64,000 nt of DNA from an uncultured Microbacterium sp. (GTDB lineage: Bacteria > Actinomycetota > Actinomycetes > Actinomycetales > Microbacteriaceae), in assembly GCF_900078385.1 (NCBI RefSeq), contig NZ_FLQR01000006.1, positions 62,001 to 126,000 of the forward strand, given 5' to 3'. The position numbers were made by a program, and so were the translations under genes. Below are positions 43,854 to 53,188 of the stretch, in pieces; the first letter of the stretch is position 1; each line of letters begins with the position of its first letter. A model generated the notes under the pieces. The model was not told the DNA's origin. It saw only the letters and a program-made list of their open reading frames with translations, and ran no database searches.

Positions 43854-43859
43854 CGACGG

Positions 43860-44696
43860 ATGGGCGCGAGCGAGGACGGACCGGAGGCGGGAGCGGACCC
43901 CGGTGCCGAGTTCGCCGCCGCGGCGGACGATCTCGTCGACCGGCTCGCCGGCGTCCGCGACGACGAGGGCGTGACGTCCACCTTCGCGGTGGACGGCGCC
44001 GAACTGGTCCTCGAGGAGCGCGGCGCGGGTCCGCGCCTGTTCCTCCTCCTCCACGGCATCGGCATGGGGCGGCGCGTCTTCGCCGACCTCGCGTCGCACC
44101 TCGCGCCGCATGGCCGCGTCTGGATGCTCGACCAGCCCGGATACGGCGAAGCGCCGGAGCCGCCGCGCACCCCCACGATGGAGCGGATGGCCGACTTCGT
44201 CGCGGCGCTGCTGCGCGACCGCGGGGAGACGGATGCCGTCGTCATCGGCCATTCGATGGGCACGCAGGTGGCCGTCGAGCTCGCGGTGCGCCATCCATCG
44301 CTCGTCGGAGCGCTCGTCCTCGCCGGCCCCACCGTCGATCCGGCCGCTCGGACGGCGCCGCGTCAGCTGCTGCGCCTGGCGCGCGACCTGCTCGTGGAGA
44401 GCCCCCGCGTCTTCCTGATCGGCGGCAGGGAGTATCTGCGCGCCGGACCGCATCTCCGGCGCAAGATGACGGCGATGCTCGTGCACCGCCCCGAGGTCGT
44501 CTACCCGCGGGTGACGACACCGGCCCTCGTCCTGCGCGGGGCCGACGACTACGTCGCGCCGCGCGAGTGGTGCGAGCGCGTCGCGACGCTCATCCCGGGC
44601 GCGCAGCTGGCCGAACTGGCCGACCACGGGCACGAGACGCTCATCCGCGACGCGCGACCCGCGGCCGGCCGCATCCTGGCCTTCGTGTCGGACTGA
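43860..44696 (+). CDS. Alpha/beta hydrolase
   Basis: The 278-residue enzyme has oxyanion-region LLHGIGMG, nucleophile elbow GHSMG (S132), an acid residue in LVLRGADDYVAP and a C-terminal catalytic His in LADHGHETLI. DQPGYGEAPEPP matches the conserved loop after strand 4. Substrate is unknown. The start at 43860 was chosen by -10 spacing; the longer in-frame reading overlaps the divergent gene. Confidence 0.88.
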   Translation: MGASEDGPEAGADPGAEFAAAADDLVDRLAGVRDDEGVTSTFAVDGAELVLEERGAGPRLFLLLHGIGMGRRVFADLASHLAPHGRVWMLDQPGYGEAPEPPRTPTMERMADFVAALLRDRGETDAVVIGHSMGTQVAVELAVRHPSLVGALVLAGPTVDPAARTAPRQLLRLARDLLVESPRVFLIGGREYLRAGPHLRRKMTAMLVHRPEVVYPRVTTPALVLRGADDYVAPREWCERVATLIPGAQLAELADHGHETLIRDARPAAGRILAFVSD

Positions 44697-44702
44697 CCGC
44701 CG

Positions 44703-45077
44703 TCAGCGGGAGATCTCGGCGACGACGGCGGCGATGCGATCCTCGCCCATCTGCAGGCCGGTGTCCGCCAGGCGGCTGCGCAGCAGCTTCTCGACGGTGG
44801 CGGCATCCTGCCCCTGGCCGTCGGAACGCGTCTGCGCGATCACGCCGTCGATCTGGTCGTCGCCCGACGGCGCGTCCGTGTCCATGGCGGGGGCGTCCTG
44901 CGTGCCCGCCGCCGACGCGTCCTGCGTCCCCGGCGGGGTCGCGTCACGGTCATCCGGGTGCTCGTCGGCGATCGCGCCGCCGACCCCTGCGTCACTGCTC
45001 TGCGCCTTGGCGTCGGAGCCGCCGACGTCGGGGTAGTTTCCGCCCGGGTGTTCGAACTCGTTCGTCGTGCCGCTCAT
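44703..45077 (-). CDS. Acidic hydrophilic hypothetical protein (124 aa)
   Basis: The product is rich in Asp, Gly, Ser and Thr with repeated GTQDA units in the middle (residues about 48-66) and an ordered-looking tail TVEKLLRSRLADTGLQMGEDRIAAVVAEI. The N-terminal 90 residues should be disordered. Its start overlaps the stop of the upstream small gene by 4 bp. No function is recognised. The tail could be a helical interaction domain. Confidence 0.7.
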   Translation of the reverse strand: MSGTTNEFEHPGGNYPDVGGSDAKAQSSDAGVGGAIADEHPDDRDATPPGTQDASAAGTQDAPAMDTDAPSGDDQIDGVIAQTRSDGQGQDAATVEKLLRSRLADTGLQMGEDRIAAVVAEISR

Positions 45078-45376
45078 CGGTCGGCCTGCTCGTCGGTCAC
45101 CATGTCGGGGTCCAGTCCCTGCTGGACCTCGGCGCTCTCGACGAACTGGTCGGAGACCTGCACGCCGTCGGGCGCGAGGACCCCCTCCCCGCCTGCCTGG
45201 CCGGGGTCGGCCTCCTGCCGGTCGGCGGTCTCCGTCGGCAGTCCGGAGTCGGCCAGGGACGTCTGTCCCATCGCGGCGTCATTCTGCTCGCTCGTCTCCT
45301 GGTCGGCGACGTCGCCGGATTCCCAGCCGCCGGCGGGATCCCCGTCGATCATGCCCTCGGGTGTGTCGTGGTCCAT
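45074..45376 (-). CDS. Acidic hypothetical protein (100 aa)
   Basis: The 100-residue product is strongly acidic (MDHDTPEGMIDGDPAGGWE and many Asp/Glu/Gln) with no hydrophobic segment. AAGGAG lies upstream of the ATG at 45376; the extended in-frame start is not supported. It is coupled by ATGA to the following acidic protein. The pair looks like a two-gene unit of intrinsically disordered, stress-type proteins, which is a guess from composition. Confidence 0.7.
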   Translation of the reverse strand: MDHDTPEGMIDGDPAGGWESGDVADQETSEQNDAAMGQTSLADSGLPTETADRQEADPGQAGGEGVLAPDGVQVSDQFVESAEVQQGLDPDMVTDEQADR

Positions 45377-45472
45377 GGCACGCTCCTTCTCGGTCGTGCC
45401 CCCACCGTCGCGCACCCGCGCGCGCTCGACCAGAGGGTTGACGGCCCCGGCCTCGTGCAGTAGCCGAGGTGG

Positions 45473-45769
45473 TCAGCTGGCGCGGCGCTCGGCCAGCAGG
45501 GCGGCGCGCTCGGGGTGCGCGGCGAACCAGTCGGCGACGTACCAGCACACCGGGCTGACGTCGCGGTCGCCCCGCCGGGCGAGGTCCGCGACCGCGCGGT
45601 CGACGAGTTCGCCGGCGTAGCCGTGGCCACGGAAAGTGGGCACGGTGTAGGCGCGGGTCATGGCGACGGTGTGACCGTCGTCGCGGTAGTCCAGGACGCT
45701 CACGAGATCGTCGCCCTTGTGGAGCGTGTACCGCGAGGCGTCGGGTTCGTTCGCGAACGTGAAGCTCAT
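45473..45769 (-). CDS. GNAT-type N-acetyltransferase (YjdJ-like)
   Basis: The 98-residue product matches the short GNAT subgroup YjdJ/GCN5-like: AMTRAYTVPTFRGHGYAGELVDRAVADLARRG (acetyl-CoA pyrophosphate loop RGHGYA) then VSPVCWYVADWFAAHPE. It probably acetylates a small or protein amine. The ATG overlaps the kinase stop (ATGA) and also follows a -10 TAGCGT (45776-45781) by 6 bp. Confidence 0.88.
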   Translation of the reverse strand: MSFTFANEPDASRYTLHKGDDLVSVLDYRDDGHTVAMTRAYTVPTFRGHGYAGELVDRAVADLARRGDRDVSPVCWYVADWFAAHPERAALLAERRAS

Positions 45770-46362
45770 GGCTCCACGCTACGCCGGTTCGCCGACAGGG
45801 AGCTGAGCCACGCGTCGACCTCTCGCTGTCCGCTCAGCCGCACCACGGGATCGCCGTCCGCGATGCGCTGCAGCATCCGCGCGCGGACCCGCGGATGACT
45901 GGTCCACGCCCACCGGATGATGTTGCGCTCGGGATCCCAGCGCAGCCATTCGCGCACGCGCTCCCGGTTCCCGTGCCAGAGCTCCTCCCGCCTGATGCTG
46001 CGGCGCAGCGTCCGCGCGATGACGCGGCGCATGACCAGGCGGCGGGGATGGTCCAGCCACACGAACACGTCGGCCCCGCCGGGCGTGCCCGGATCGAGGA
46101 GACCCTCCAGGCGCCGGGTCCAGTCTCCGTCGGCGACCCAGCCGTCCGGGTGTGCGGCGACGAAGGCCCGCAGCTGCGCGTGCGCGTCCTCGAGGTCGCG
46201 GTGGACCCACCCGGCATCCCAGAACACGGCGTCCAGATCGAGGCGTGCGACGCCGAGGAGATCGGCCAGCTGGACGGCCAGATGCGACTTGCCGGAACCC
46301 GAGGTGCCGACGATCCGGACCCGGCGCGCGGGTGGTTCAGCCACGACTGAGCAATCTGTCAC
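45766..46362 (-). CDS. P-loop nucleoside/adenylate-kinase-like protein
   Basis: The 198-residue product has a phosphate-binding loop GTSGSGKSH near residues 19-27, then LDLDAVFWDAGW, GWVADGDW and VWLDHPRRLVMRRVIARTL with RREELWHGNRERV. This pattern is that of topology-modulation (FlaR-like) adenylate-kinase relatives. Substrate is unknown. It starts with GTG at 46362, 5 bp from a perfect 15-bp palindrome. Confidence 0.85.
   Translation of the reverse strand: MTDCSVVAEPPARRVRIVGTSGSGKSHLAVQLADLLGVARLDLDAVFWDAGWVHRDLEDAHAQLRAFVAAHPDGWVADGDWTRRLEGLLDPGTPGGADVFVWLDHPRRLVMRRVIARTLRRSIRREELWHGNRERVREWLRWDPERNIIRWAWTSHPRVRARMLQRIADGDPVVRLSGQREVDAWLSSLSANRRSVEP
45776..45781 (-). promoter_or_regulatory. 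Internal -10 element before the acetyltransferase
   Basis: TAGCGT then GGAGCC and ATG, lying within the last codons of the upstream kinase gene. This would allow separate leaderless expression of the acetyltransferase. Confidence 0.4.
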
Positions 46363-46366
46363 ATTC

Positions 46367-46381
46367 CGTCACGTTGTGACG
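46367..46381. promoter_or_regulatory. 15-bp palindrome between kinase and leader peptide genes
   Basis: CGTCACGTTGTGACG has perfect 6-bp arms around GTT. It lies 5 bp upstream of the kinase GTG and 17 bp upstream of the -35 of the leader-peptide promoter, so it could be an operator for either or both. The binding protein is unknown. Confidence 0.55.
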
Positions 46382-46397
46382 ACGGCATCCGTGCGGT

Positions 46398-46427
46398 TTG
46401 ACACATGTGGACACGCTTCGTCATAAT
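46398..46427 (+). promoter_or_regulatory. Consensus promoter of the leader peptide
   Basis: TTGACA (46398-46403), an 18-bp spacer and CATAAT (46422-46427) make the closest sigma-70-type match in the window. The -10 ends 7 bp before the leader ATG. The spacer contains the 8-bp palindrome CACATGTG at 46402-46409. Confidence 0.75.
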
Positions 46428-46434
46428 CAAGCCT

Positions 46435-46536
46435 ATGACTGACAACGCACGCACTCTGTCCGCCCTGGAGGCGAACGGACCTGCCGGCATCATGATGCCG
46501 CAGCGTGCTGTCATGTGTTGCCGAATGTGTCGCTGA
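46435..46536 (+). CDS. Putative leaderless leader peptide with cysteine cluster (33 aa)
   Basis: A 33-codon ORF ends in MCCRMCR, with cysteines at 28, 29 and 32, and starts 7 bp after a consensus promoter's -10. There is no ribosome-binding site. The N-terminal part (MTDNARTLSALEANGPAG) is unremarkable. A hairpin stem overlaps its last codons and stop. Short leaderless polycysteine ORFs act as cysteine-sensing attenuators in mycobacteria: ribosomes stall at Cys codons when cysteine is scarce and expose the downstream genes. The same logic is inferred here for the winged-helix gene at 46728. Chance is the alternative, but the promoter fit makes that less likely. Confidence 0.7.
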   Translation: MTDNARTLSALEANGPAGIMMPQRAVMCCRMCR

Positions 46537-46539
46537 CAC
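46527..46539 (+). promoter_or_regulatory. Hairpin over leader peptide stop codon
   Basis: GTGTC-GCT-GACAC is a perfect 5-bp stem whose 5' arm includes part of the last cysteine codon and whose 3' arm covers the TGA. Ribosome position on the leader would decide whether it forms. It is followed by a GC-rich 190-bp untranslated stretch with further weak hairpins. Confidence 0.45.
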
Positions 46540-46727
46540 GGTGATCCCCGCCGGGCTGCCCCGCCGCTTCTGAACGCGGTGCGCCAGCCCCCGAGCCACC
46601 GGCACTCTCCGCCCACAATGCGGATGCCGGCTGCCTCGCACATCGGCCGATCTGCGGCCGACCGCGCAGCACACTCGAACCCGTGCCGGGCCCAGCGCCC
46701 CGGGTTCCCTCCCTGAAGGACTTCGCC

Positions 46728-47432
46728 ATGTCGAACACCGCTCTCCTCACCCGTCCCGCCACCCGTCACCTCCACGCCGTCGAGGACGTCGCCCCGGCAG
46801 CGCCCGCCCCGGCAGCCGCCCTTCCCGCCGGCACCGCACCCCGTGGCTTCGCCCTGTACGTCGGCATCGACGAGATCAAGGCCGCCGCCGACGGGGTCAG
46901 CCTCTCCGTGCTCGTGGAGGCGCTGCGCCGGACGATCACCGAGCTCGCCCCGCACGCCGAGACGTACGCGACGGTCGCCCTCGCCCCGGCCGGCGCCGGC
47001 GGCCGCGACGTCGACGTGGTGCGCCTGGCGCTGCACGAGCCGAGCGCCGTCGCCCGCACCAAGCAGGACGAGCCCGCCGACGACCACGTGCCCGGAGGCG
47101 TCACGATCGACATCTCGCGTCGCCGCGTGCACATCGACGGCGAGGCCGCTCCCCTGACGTTCAAGGAGTTCGAGCTGCTGCAGTACCTCGTGCTGCGCGA
47201 GGGCCGCACGATCGAGCGCACCGAGCTCGTCGCGTCGCTGTGGAGCCACGCCGGCGACGACGAGGCCCCCGGCGAGCGCACGATCGACGTGCACGTGCGC
47301 CGCCTGCGCTCCAAGCTGGGCCGGTACGAGGACATCGTCCGCACGGTGCGCGGCATCGGCTACCGCTTCGACCGGCACGCCGACGTCGTCATCCGCTACG
47401 GCCACGGCACGCCCTCCCCCGACCGCTTCTGA
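46728..47432 (+). CDS. Winged-helix regulator without a receiver domain
   Basis: The 234-residue protein has an OmpR-type DNA-binding domain at about 125-218: ISRRRVHIDGEAAPLTFKEFELLQYL, a recognition helix region ERTIDVHVRRLRSKLG and wing IVRTVRGIGYRF. No receiver domain precedes it. Residues about 40-110 form another compact unit (LYVGIDEIKAAADGVSLSVLVEALRRTITEL) that could sense a ligand. The first 40 residues are Ala/Pro-rich. GAAGGA lies seven bases before the ATG. The upstream leader peptide suggests attenuation control. Regulon and ligand are unknown. Confidence 0.88.
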   Translation: MSNTALLTRPATRHLHAVEDVAPAAPAPAAALPAGTAPRGFALYVGIDEIKAAADGVSLSVLVEALRRTITELAPHAETYATVALAPAGAGGRDVDVVRLALHEPSAVARTKQDEPADDHVPGGVTIDISRRRVHIDGEAAPLTFKEFELLQYLVLREGRTIERTELVASLWSHAGDDEAPGERTIDVHVRRLRSKLGRYEDIVRTVRGIGYRFDRHADVVIRYGHGTPSPDRF

Positions 47433-47530
47433 GCCGCGCGGGGTGGCGGGCGGGCTCGGCTCGCCGCATCCACGACGCCGTGCGGTTCTGCTCAGCAGCT
47501 GTCGGCAGCGCAGCCCGCGTGCGCGCCCGG

Positions 47531-47926
47531 CGCCTGGCGGGCGAGCGCCCGCTCGTCCGCCCGCGGCGAATGGCGGGTCCAGGCGCGACACACCCGCACT
47601 CTGCCGCGGGCGAACAGTTCGGCCGAGATTCACCCGCGGCGAATGGCGGGTCCTGGCCTTGTGCACCCGCCGTCTGCCGCGGACGAACCGGACGGCTGAG
47701 ATTCGGCTACGCGGGACGCCGGTCCCGGCGCCTGGCGGGCGAGCGCCCGCTCGTCCGCCCGCGGCGAATGGCGGGTCCAGGCGCGACCCACCCGCACTCT
47801 GCCGCGGGCGTACCGTTCGGCCGAGATTCACCCGCGGCGAATGGCGGGTCCTGGCCTCGTGCACCCGCCGTCTGCCGCGGACGAACGATACGGCTGAGAT
47901 TCGGCCACGCGGGACGCCGGTCCCGG
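47531..47926. repeat. 198-bp tandem duplication within repeat array
   Basis: Two copies of a 198-bp segment lie head to tail (47531-47728 and 47729-47926) and both begin CGCCTGGCGGGCGAGCGCCC. They differ at a few positions, for example around 47611-47615 against 47809-47813. Each copy holds two of the short palindromic units, so the array grew by duplication. Confidence 0.75.
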
Positions 47927-48087
47927 CGCGAGGCGCCCGCTGATACCCCTCCTCCCGTTCACCCGCGGCGAATGGCGGGTCCAGGCGCCACACACCCGCA
48001 CTTGGCCGCGGGCGAACCGTTCGGCCGAGATTCACCCGCGGCGAATGGCGGGTAGAGGCGCGACCCACCCGCACTTTGCCGCGGGCG
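47558..48087 (+). repeat. Array of six imperfect palindromic repeats, locus A
   Basis: Six units of about 56-60 bp lie at about 47558-47613, 47629-47688, 47756-47812, 47827-47886, 47958-48016 and 48031-48087. Each has a left arm ACCCGCGGCGAATGGCGGGT or close variant, a 12-15 bp middle and a right arm like ACCCGCACTCTGCCGCGGGC, which is nearly the reverse complement of the left. They fill the 757-bp gap between the winged-helix gene and the glycosylase; I see no gene there. They are REP-like rather than CRISPR because no uniform unique spacers exist. Confidence 0.8.
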
Positions 48088-48176
48088 GGGGATGCCGCGG
48101 CCCGGGCCCCGGCTCCGACCACCGAGGCCGCGCGCGGCATGCGGGCGCGACCGACCGCCCTGTCAGGAGCGCGACA

Positions 48177-48182
48177 TAGGGT
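48177..48182 (+). promoter_or_regulatory. -10 element of the DNA glycosylase gene
   Basis: TAGGGT ends 7 bp before the ATG at 48190, with no ribosome-binding site. This decides the start over the upstream in-frame ATG at 48076. Confidence 0.45.
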
Positions 48183-48189
48183 GGGCATC

Positions 48190-49155
48190 ATGACGACGGT
48201 CGCGACGGGACGGATGCCGCGGCGCGCGGCCGCGCCCGTCGCGCAGGGCCGTCCCCTGGAGACCGAATACCGGCCGCGCACGCCCATCGACGCGGCACGC
48301 GCGATCCGCTATCAGCAGCGCGGAGCGCACGACCCGGGCCAGACCACGCACGCCGGCGTGATCTGGCGGGCGACCCGCACGCCGGAGGGCATCGCGACCC
48401 TCGCCATCCGCGTCGAACGCGGTCTCGTGCGCGGTGCGGCGTGGGGTCCCGGCAGCGCCTGGGCCCTCGCCCAGCTCCCGCGCCTCTGCGGCGCGGACGA
48501 CGACCCGGACGGCTTCGACGCGTCCCCGCATCCGCTGGTCGCGGAGATGCATCGCCGCCACCCGGGCCTCCGCATCGGCGGCACCGATCTCGTCTTCGAC
48601 GCGCTCGCGAGCTCGATCTTCGAGCAGAAGGTCACGGGCCTGCAGGCGTTCGGTGCGTGGCGCGCGGTCCTGACGTGGTTCGGCGAGCGCGCCCCCGGCC
48701 CGACCCCGAGGCCGATGTTCGCTCCGCCCGCCGACTGGCACCTCATCCCGAGCTGGGCGTGGCACCGGGCGGGTCTCGAACCGCCGCAGTCGCGGGCCGT
48801 CGTCGAAGCGGCGCGCCGGCGCGCATCGATCGAGCGGGCCGCTGCGATCGCCGTCGACGGCGACGCCCGCGACCGTCTCTTCACGAGTCTGCGCGGCGTC
48901 GGGATCTGGACGAGCGCCGAGACGCGCATCCGCACGTGGGGCGATCCGGATGCCGTGAGCGTCGGCGACTACCACGTGGCCCACGAGGTCGGCTACGCCC
49001 TGACCGGCCACCGCACCGACGACGACGGGATGCTCGCGCTGCTCGAGCCGTGGCGCGGGCAGCGGCAGCGTGTCATCCGACTCCTCGAGCTCAGCGGCGC
49101 GCGCGAGCCGCGGCGCGGGCCGCGCCTGCATCCCGAGGATCACCGGGCACGCTGA
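48190..49155 (+). CDS. DNA-3-methyladenine glycosylase II-like enzyme
   Basis: The 321-residue product belongs to the HhH-GPD base-excision superfamily (AlkA-type). The core reads DLVFDALASSIFEQKVTGLQAFGAWRAV. The helix-hairpin-helix is LRGVGIWTSAETRIRTWGDPDAVSVGDYHV, with the likely catalytic Asp in GDYHV near residue 259. It should remove alkylated bases from DNA. The first 60 residues are a variable N-terminal domain. No ada-like gene is adjacent. Confidence 0.9.
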   Translation: MTTVATGRMPRRAAAPVAQGRPLETEYRPRTPIDAARAIRYQQRGAHDPGQTTHAGVIWRATRTPEGIATLAIRVERGLVRGAAWGPGSAWALAQLPRLCGADDDPDGFDASPHPLVAEMHRRHPGLRIGGTDLVFDALASSIFEQKVTGLQAFGAWRAVLTWFGERAPGPTPRPMFAPPADWHLIPSWAWHRAGLEPPQSRAVVEAARRRASIERAAAIAVDGDARDRLFTSLRGVGIWTSAETRIRTWGDPDAVSVGDYHVAHEVGYALTGHRTDDDGMLALLEPWRGQRQRVIRLLELSGAREPRRGPRLHPEDHRAR

Positions 49156-49221
49156 CACCCGTTGCGGGATGTCGGAGGCGCGCGCCACACTGGCGGCATC
49201 ACCGTCGACGAGAGGACACCG

Positions 49222-49626
49222 ATGAACCTCAACCCGTACATCTCGTTCCAGAACACGGCGCGCGAGGCGCTGGAGTTCTATCAGTCGGTCCTCGGCGGTG
49301 ATCTCGAGCTCAGCGACTTCAGCGACTACCCCGACATGGGCGTCGACCCGGCCGAGACGGATCTCATCATGCACGGGCAGCTCACGACGGAGGACGGCCT
49401 CGTGCTGATGGCCGCGGACACCCCGAGCGGGATGCCGTACACGGCCCCCGCCGGACTCGCCGTCTCGCTCAGCGGCGACGACGCCGACCGCCTGCAGCGC
49501 GCGTGGGACGGGCTGTCCGAAGGCGGCACGGTCGGGATGCCGTACGAGGAGCCACCGTGGGGCGGCCGGTTCGGGATGGTGACCGACCGGTTCGGCATCG
49601 ACTGGATGGTGGCCCTGAACGCATGA
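49222..49626 (+). CDS. VOC-family (PhnB/glyoxalase-like) protein
   Basis: The 134-residue protein has the vicinal oxygen chelate pattern of the PhnB group: NPYISFQNTAREALEFYQSVLGGDLELSDFSDYP, IMHGQLTTEDGLVLMAADTP and a closing PPWGGRFGMVTDRFGIDWMV. Two beta-alpha-beta-beta-beta units are present. Substrate is unknown. GAGAGGA lies upstream of the ATG. It is the first gene of a coupled three-gene operon. Confidence 0.88.
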   Translation: MNLNPYISFQNTAREALEFYQSVLGGDLELSDFSDYPDMGVDPAETDLIMHGQLTTEDGLVLMAADTPSGMPYTAPAGLAVSLSGDDADRLQRAWDGLSEGGTVGMPYEEPPWGGRFGMVTDRFGIDWMVALNA

Positions 49627-50360
49627 CGACCACCCGGGAGCCCCGCATCTCCGGGTCGGCGACGATGGTCGTCGCCCATCGTGGCGTCGCACTCGTGTAT
49701 CGCCTTCTCGCCGCCGTCGCGGTCTTCATCGGCATCGCGCGCGTCTCCGGCATGTTCGCGGCCTCGCCCACGTGGGGCGCGTTCCTCTACTACACGGTGC
49801 TCAGCAATGTGCTGTGCTTCGTGTGGCTCGTCGTGTCGGCAGCACGCACCGTTCGCGACGGGACGGCTGACGGCTGGCGCGGGGTGTCGACGCCGTCGGC
49901 CCGGGTCGCAGGCGCGGTCATGATGGCGATCACGGTGACCATGTTCATCTACCTGTTCGTGCTCGCCCCTTCCCTCTTCCTGCAGCCCGGCGCCTACGAG
50001 CCGTTCACCCTGACCGACAACCTGGTGCACATCGTCACGCCGATCCTTCTCATCGTGGATTGGGCGCTGTTCGTGCCGAAGGGACGGCTCCGCGGCTACG
50101 ACCCGTTGCTGTGGACCCTCATCCCCTACGCGTACCTCGCCTTCGCGTTCACATTCAGCGCGCTCGGCGGGCGCTTCGCCGGCGACACCCGCTATCCCTA
50201 TCCGTTCATGGATGTCGATGCGAACGGTCTCGGCGGCGTCATCGCCTGGATCGCGGGCCTCAGCGTCGCGCTCGTGACGGTGGGGTACGCCTACTTCGGC
50301 ATCGACCGCTGGCTGGCCGGGCGTGTCATCGCGCGCGGCGCGACGACGGCGACCCCATGA
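49623..50360 (+). CDS. Pr6Pr family integral membrane protein
   Basis: The 245-residue product has about six transmembrane helices and the family-type segments FLYYTVLSNVLCFVWL, LTDNLVHIVTPILLIVDWALF and YPFMDVDANGLGG. Pr6Pr proteins resemble FAR-17a/AIG1-like membrane proteins; function is unknown, though relatives include serine-type lipid hydrolases. It overlaps the VOC gene by 4 bp and the next gene by 4 bp. Confidence 0.85.
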   Translation: MTTTREPRISGSATMVVAHRGVALVYRLLAAVAVFIGIARVSGMFAASPTWGAFLYYTVLSNVLCFVWLVVSAARTVRDGTADGWRGVSTPSARVAGAVMMAITVTMFIYLFVLAPSLFLQPGAYEPFTLTDNLVHIVTPILLIVDWALFVPKGRLRGYDPLLWTLIPYAYLAFAFTFSALGGRFAGDTRYPYPFMDVDANGLGGVIAWIAGLSVALVTVGYAYFGIDRWLAGRVIARGATTATP

Positions 50361-51085
50361 GGATCGCCGTGGCCGGCGCGACCGGCACCGTCGGTCGGCA
50401 CATCGTCGCGGCCGTCGAGGCGCAGGGCGACGAGGCGATCCCGCTCACCCGCGGCACCGGCGTCGACCTGATCACCCGGGCGGGGTTGAGCGCCACGCTC
50501 GACGGGGTGGATGCCGTCATCGACGCCGTCAACGTCGACACGCTGTCGGCGGCGCAGGCCACCGAGTTCTTCGAGACGGCGACCGGCAACCTCGCCGCCG
50601 CGGCCAGAGCCGCGGGAGTGGGCCACATGGTCCTGCTCTCGATCGTGGGCGTCGACCGCAATCCGCACGGGTACTACGCCGGCAAGCTCGCGCAGGAGGA
50701 GGCGCTCACAGCCAGCGGGGCGCCGGCGACGATCGTCCGCGCGACGCAGTTCCACGAGTTCGCCGCGCAGCTCGCCGAACGGGCGCGGATCGGTCCGCTG
50801 CCGCTCGCCCCGAGGGGCCGCGTGCAGCCGATCGCCGCCGCCGAGGTCGGCATCCACCTCGCCCGCACCGCGATCCAGCCACCGACGGGACGCGCCCCCG
50901 ACCTCGCCGGCCCGCGCGAAGAGGCCCTCGACGACATGGTGCGCCGCTGGTCCCGGGCCCACGGGCAGCGCGGCTGGATCCCCTCCATCCCCCTCCCGGG
51001 CGCACAGATGAAGGGCATGCGGGCGGGTCTCAACCTGCCCGGCCCGGGCGCGGTGCTCGGGTCGCAGACCTTCGACGAGTGGCTG

Positions 51086-51097
<12 letters not shown>
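50357..51097 (+). CDS. NAD(P)-binding NmrA/atypical SDR protein
   Basis: The 246-residue product has the Rossmann nucleotide loop AVAGATGTVGRHIV, then DGVDAVIDAVN and HMVLLSIVGVDRNPHGYYAGKLAQEEAL, with the Y-x-x-x-K pair in YYAGK. This places it with atypical short-chain reductases such as NmrA or NAD(P)H:quinone oxidoreductase-like proteins. It overlaps the membrane gene by 4 bp and runs 12 bp into the convergent peptidase gene. Confidence 0.88.
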
Positions 51098-53167
<2,070 letters not shown>

Positions 53168-53174
53168 GGCATCC

Positions 53175-53180
53175 ACGCTA
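53175..53180 (-). promoter_or_regulatory. -10 element of the S9 peptidase gene
   Basis: TAGCGT, then 7 bp and ATG. It lies in the 21-bp gap to the upstream aldo/keto reductase gene on the same strand. Confidence 0.4.
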
Positions 53181-53188
53181 TCGGCCGC

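Noticed and set aside
47558..48087. CRISPR array
   Set aside because: Units are imperfect palindromes of varying spacing without unique spacers of constant length, and there are no cas genes.
46359..48287. 642-codon minus-strand frame across the leader region and repeat array
   Set aside because: Its repeated peptide units come from the palindromic DNA repeats; it is antisense to the winged-helix gene and has no start signals.
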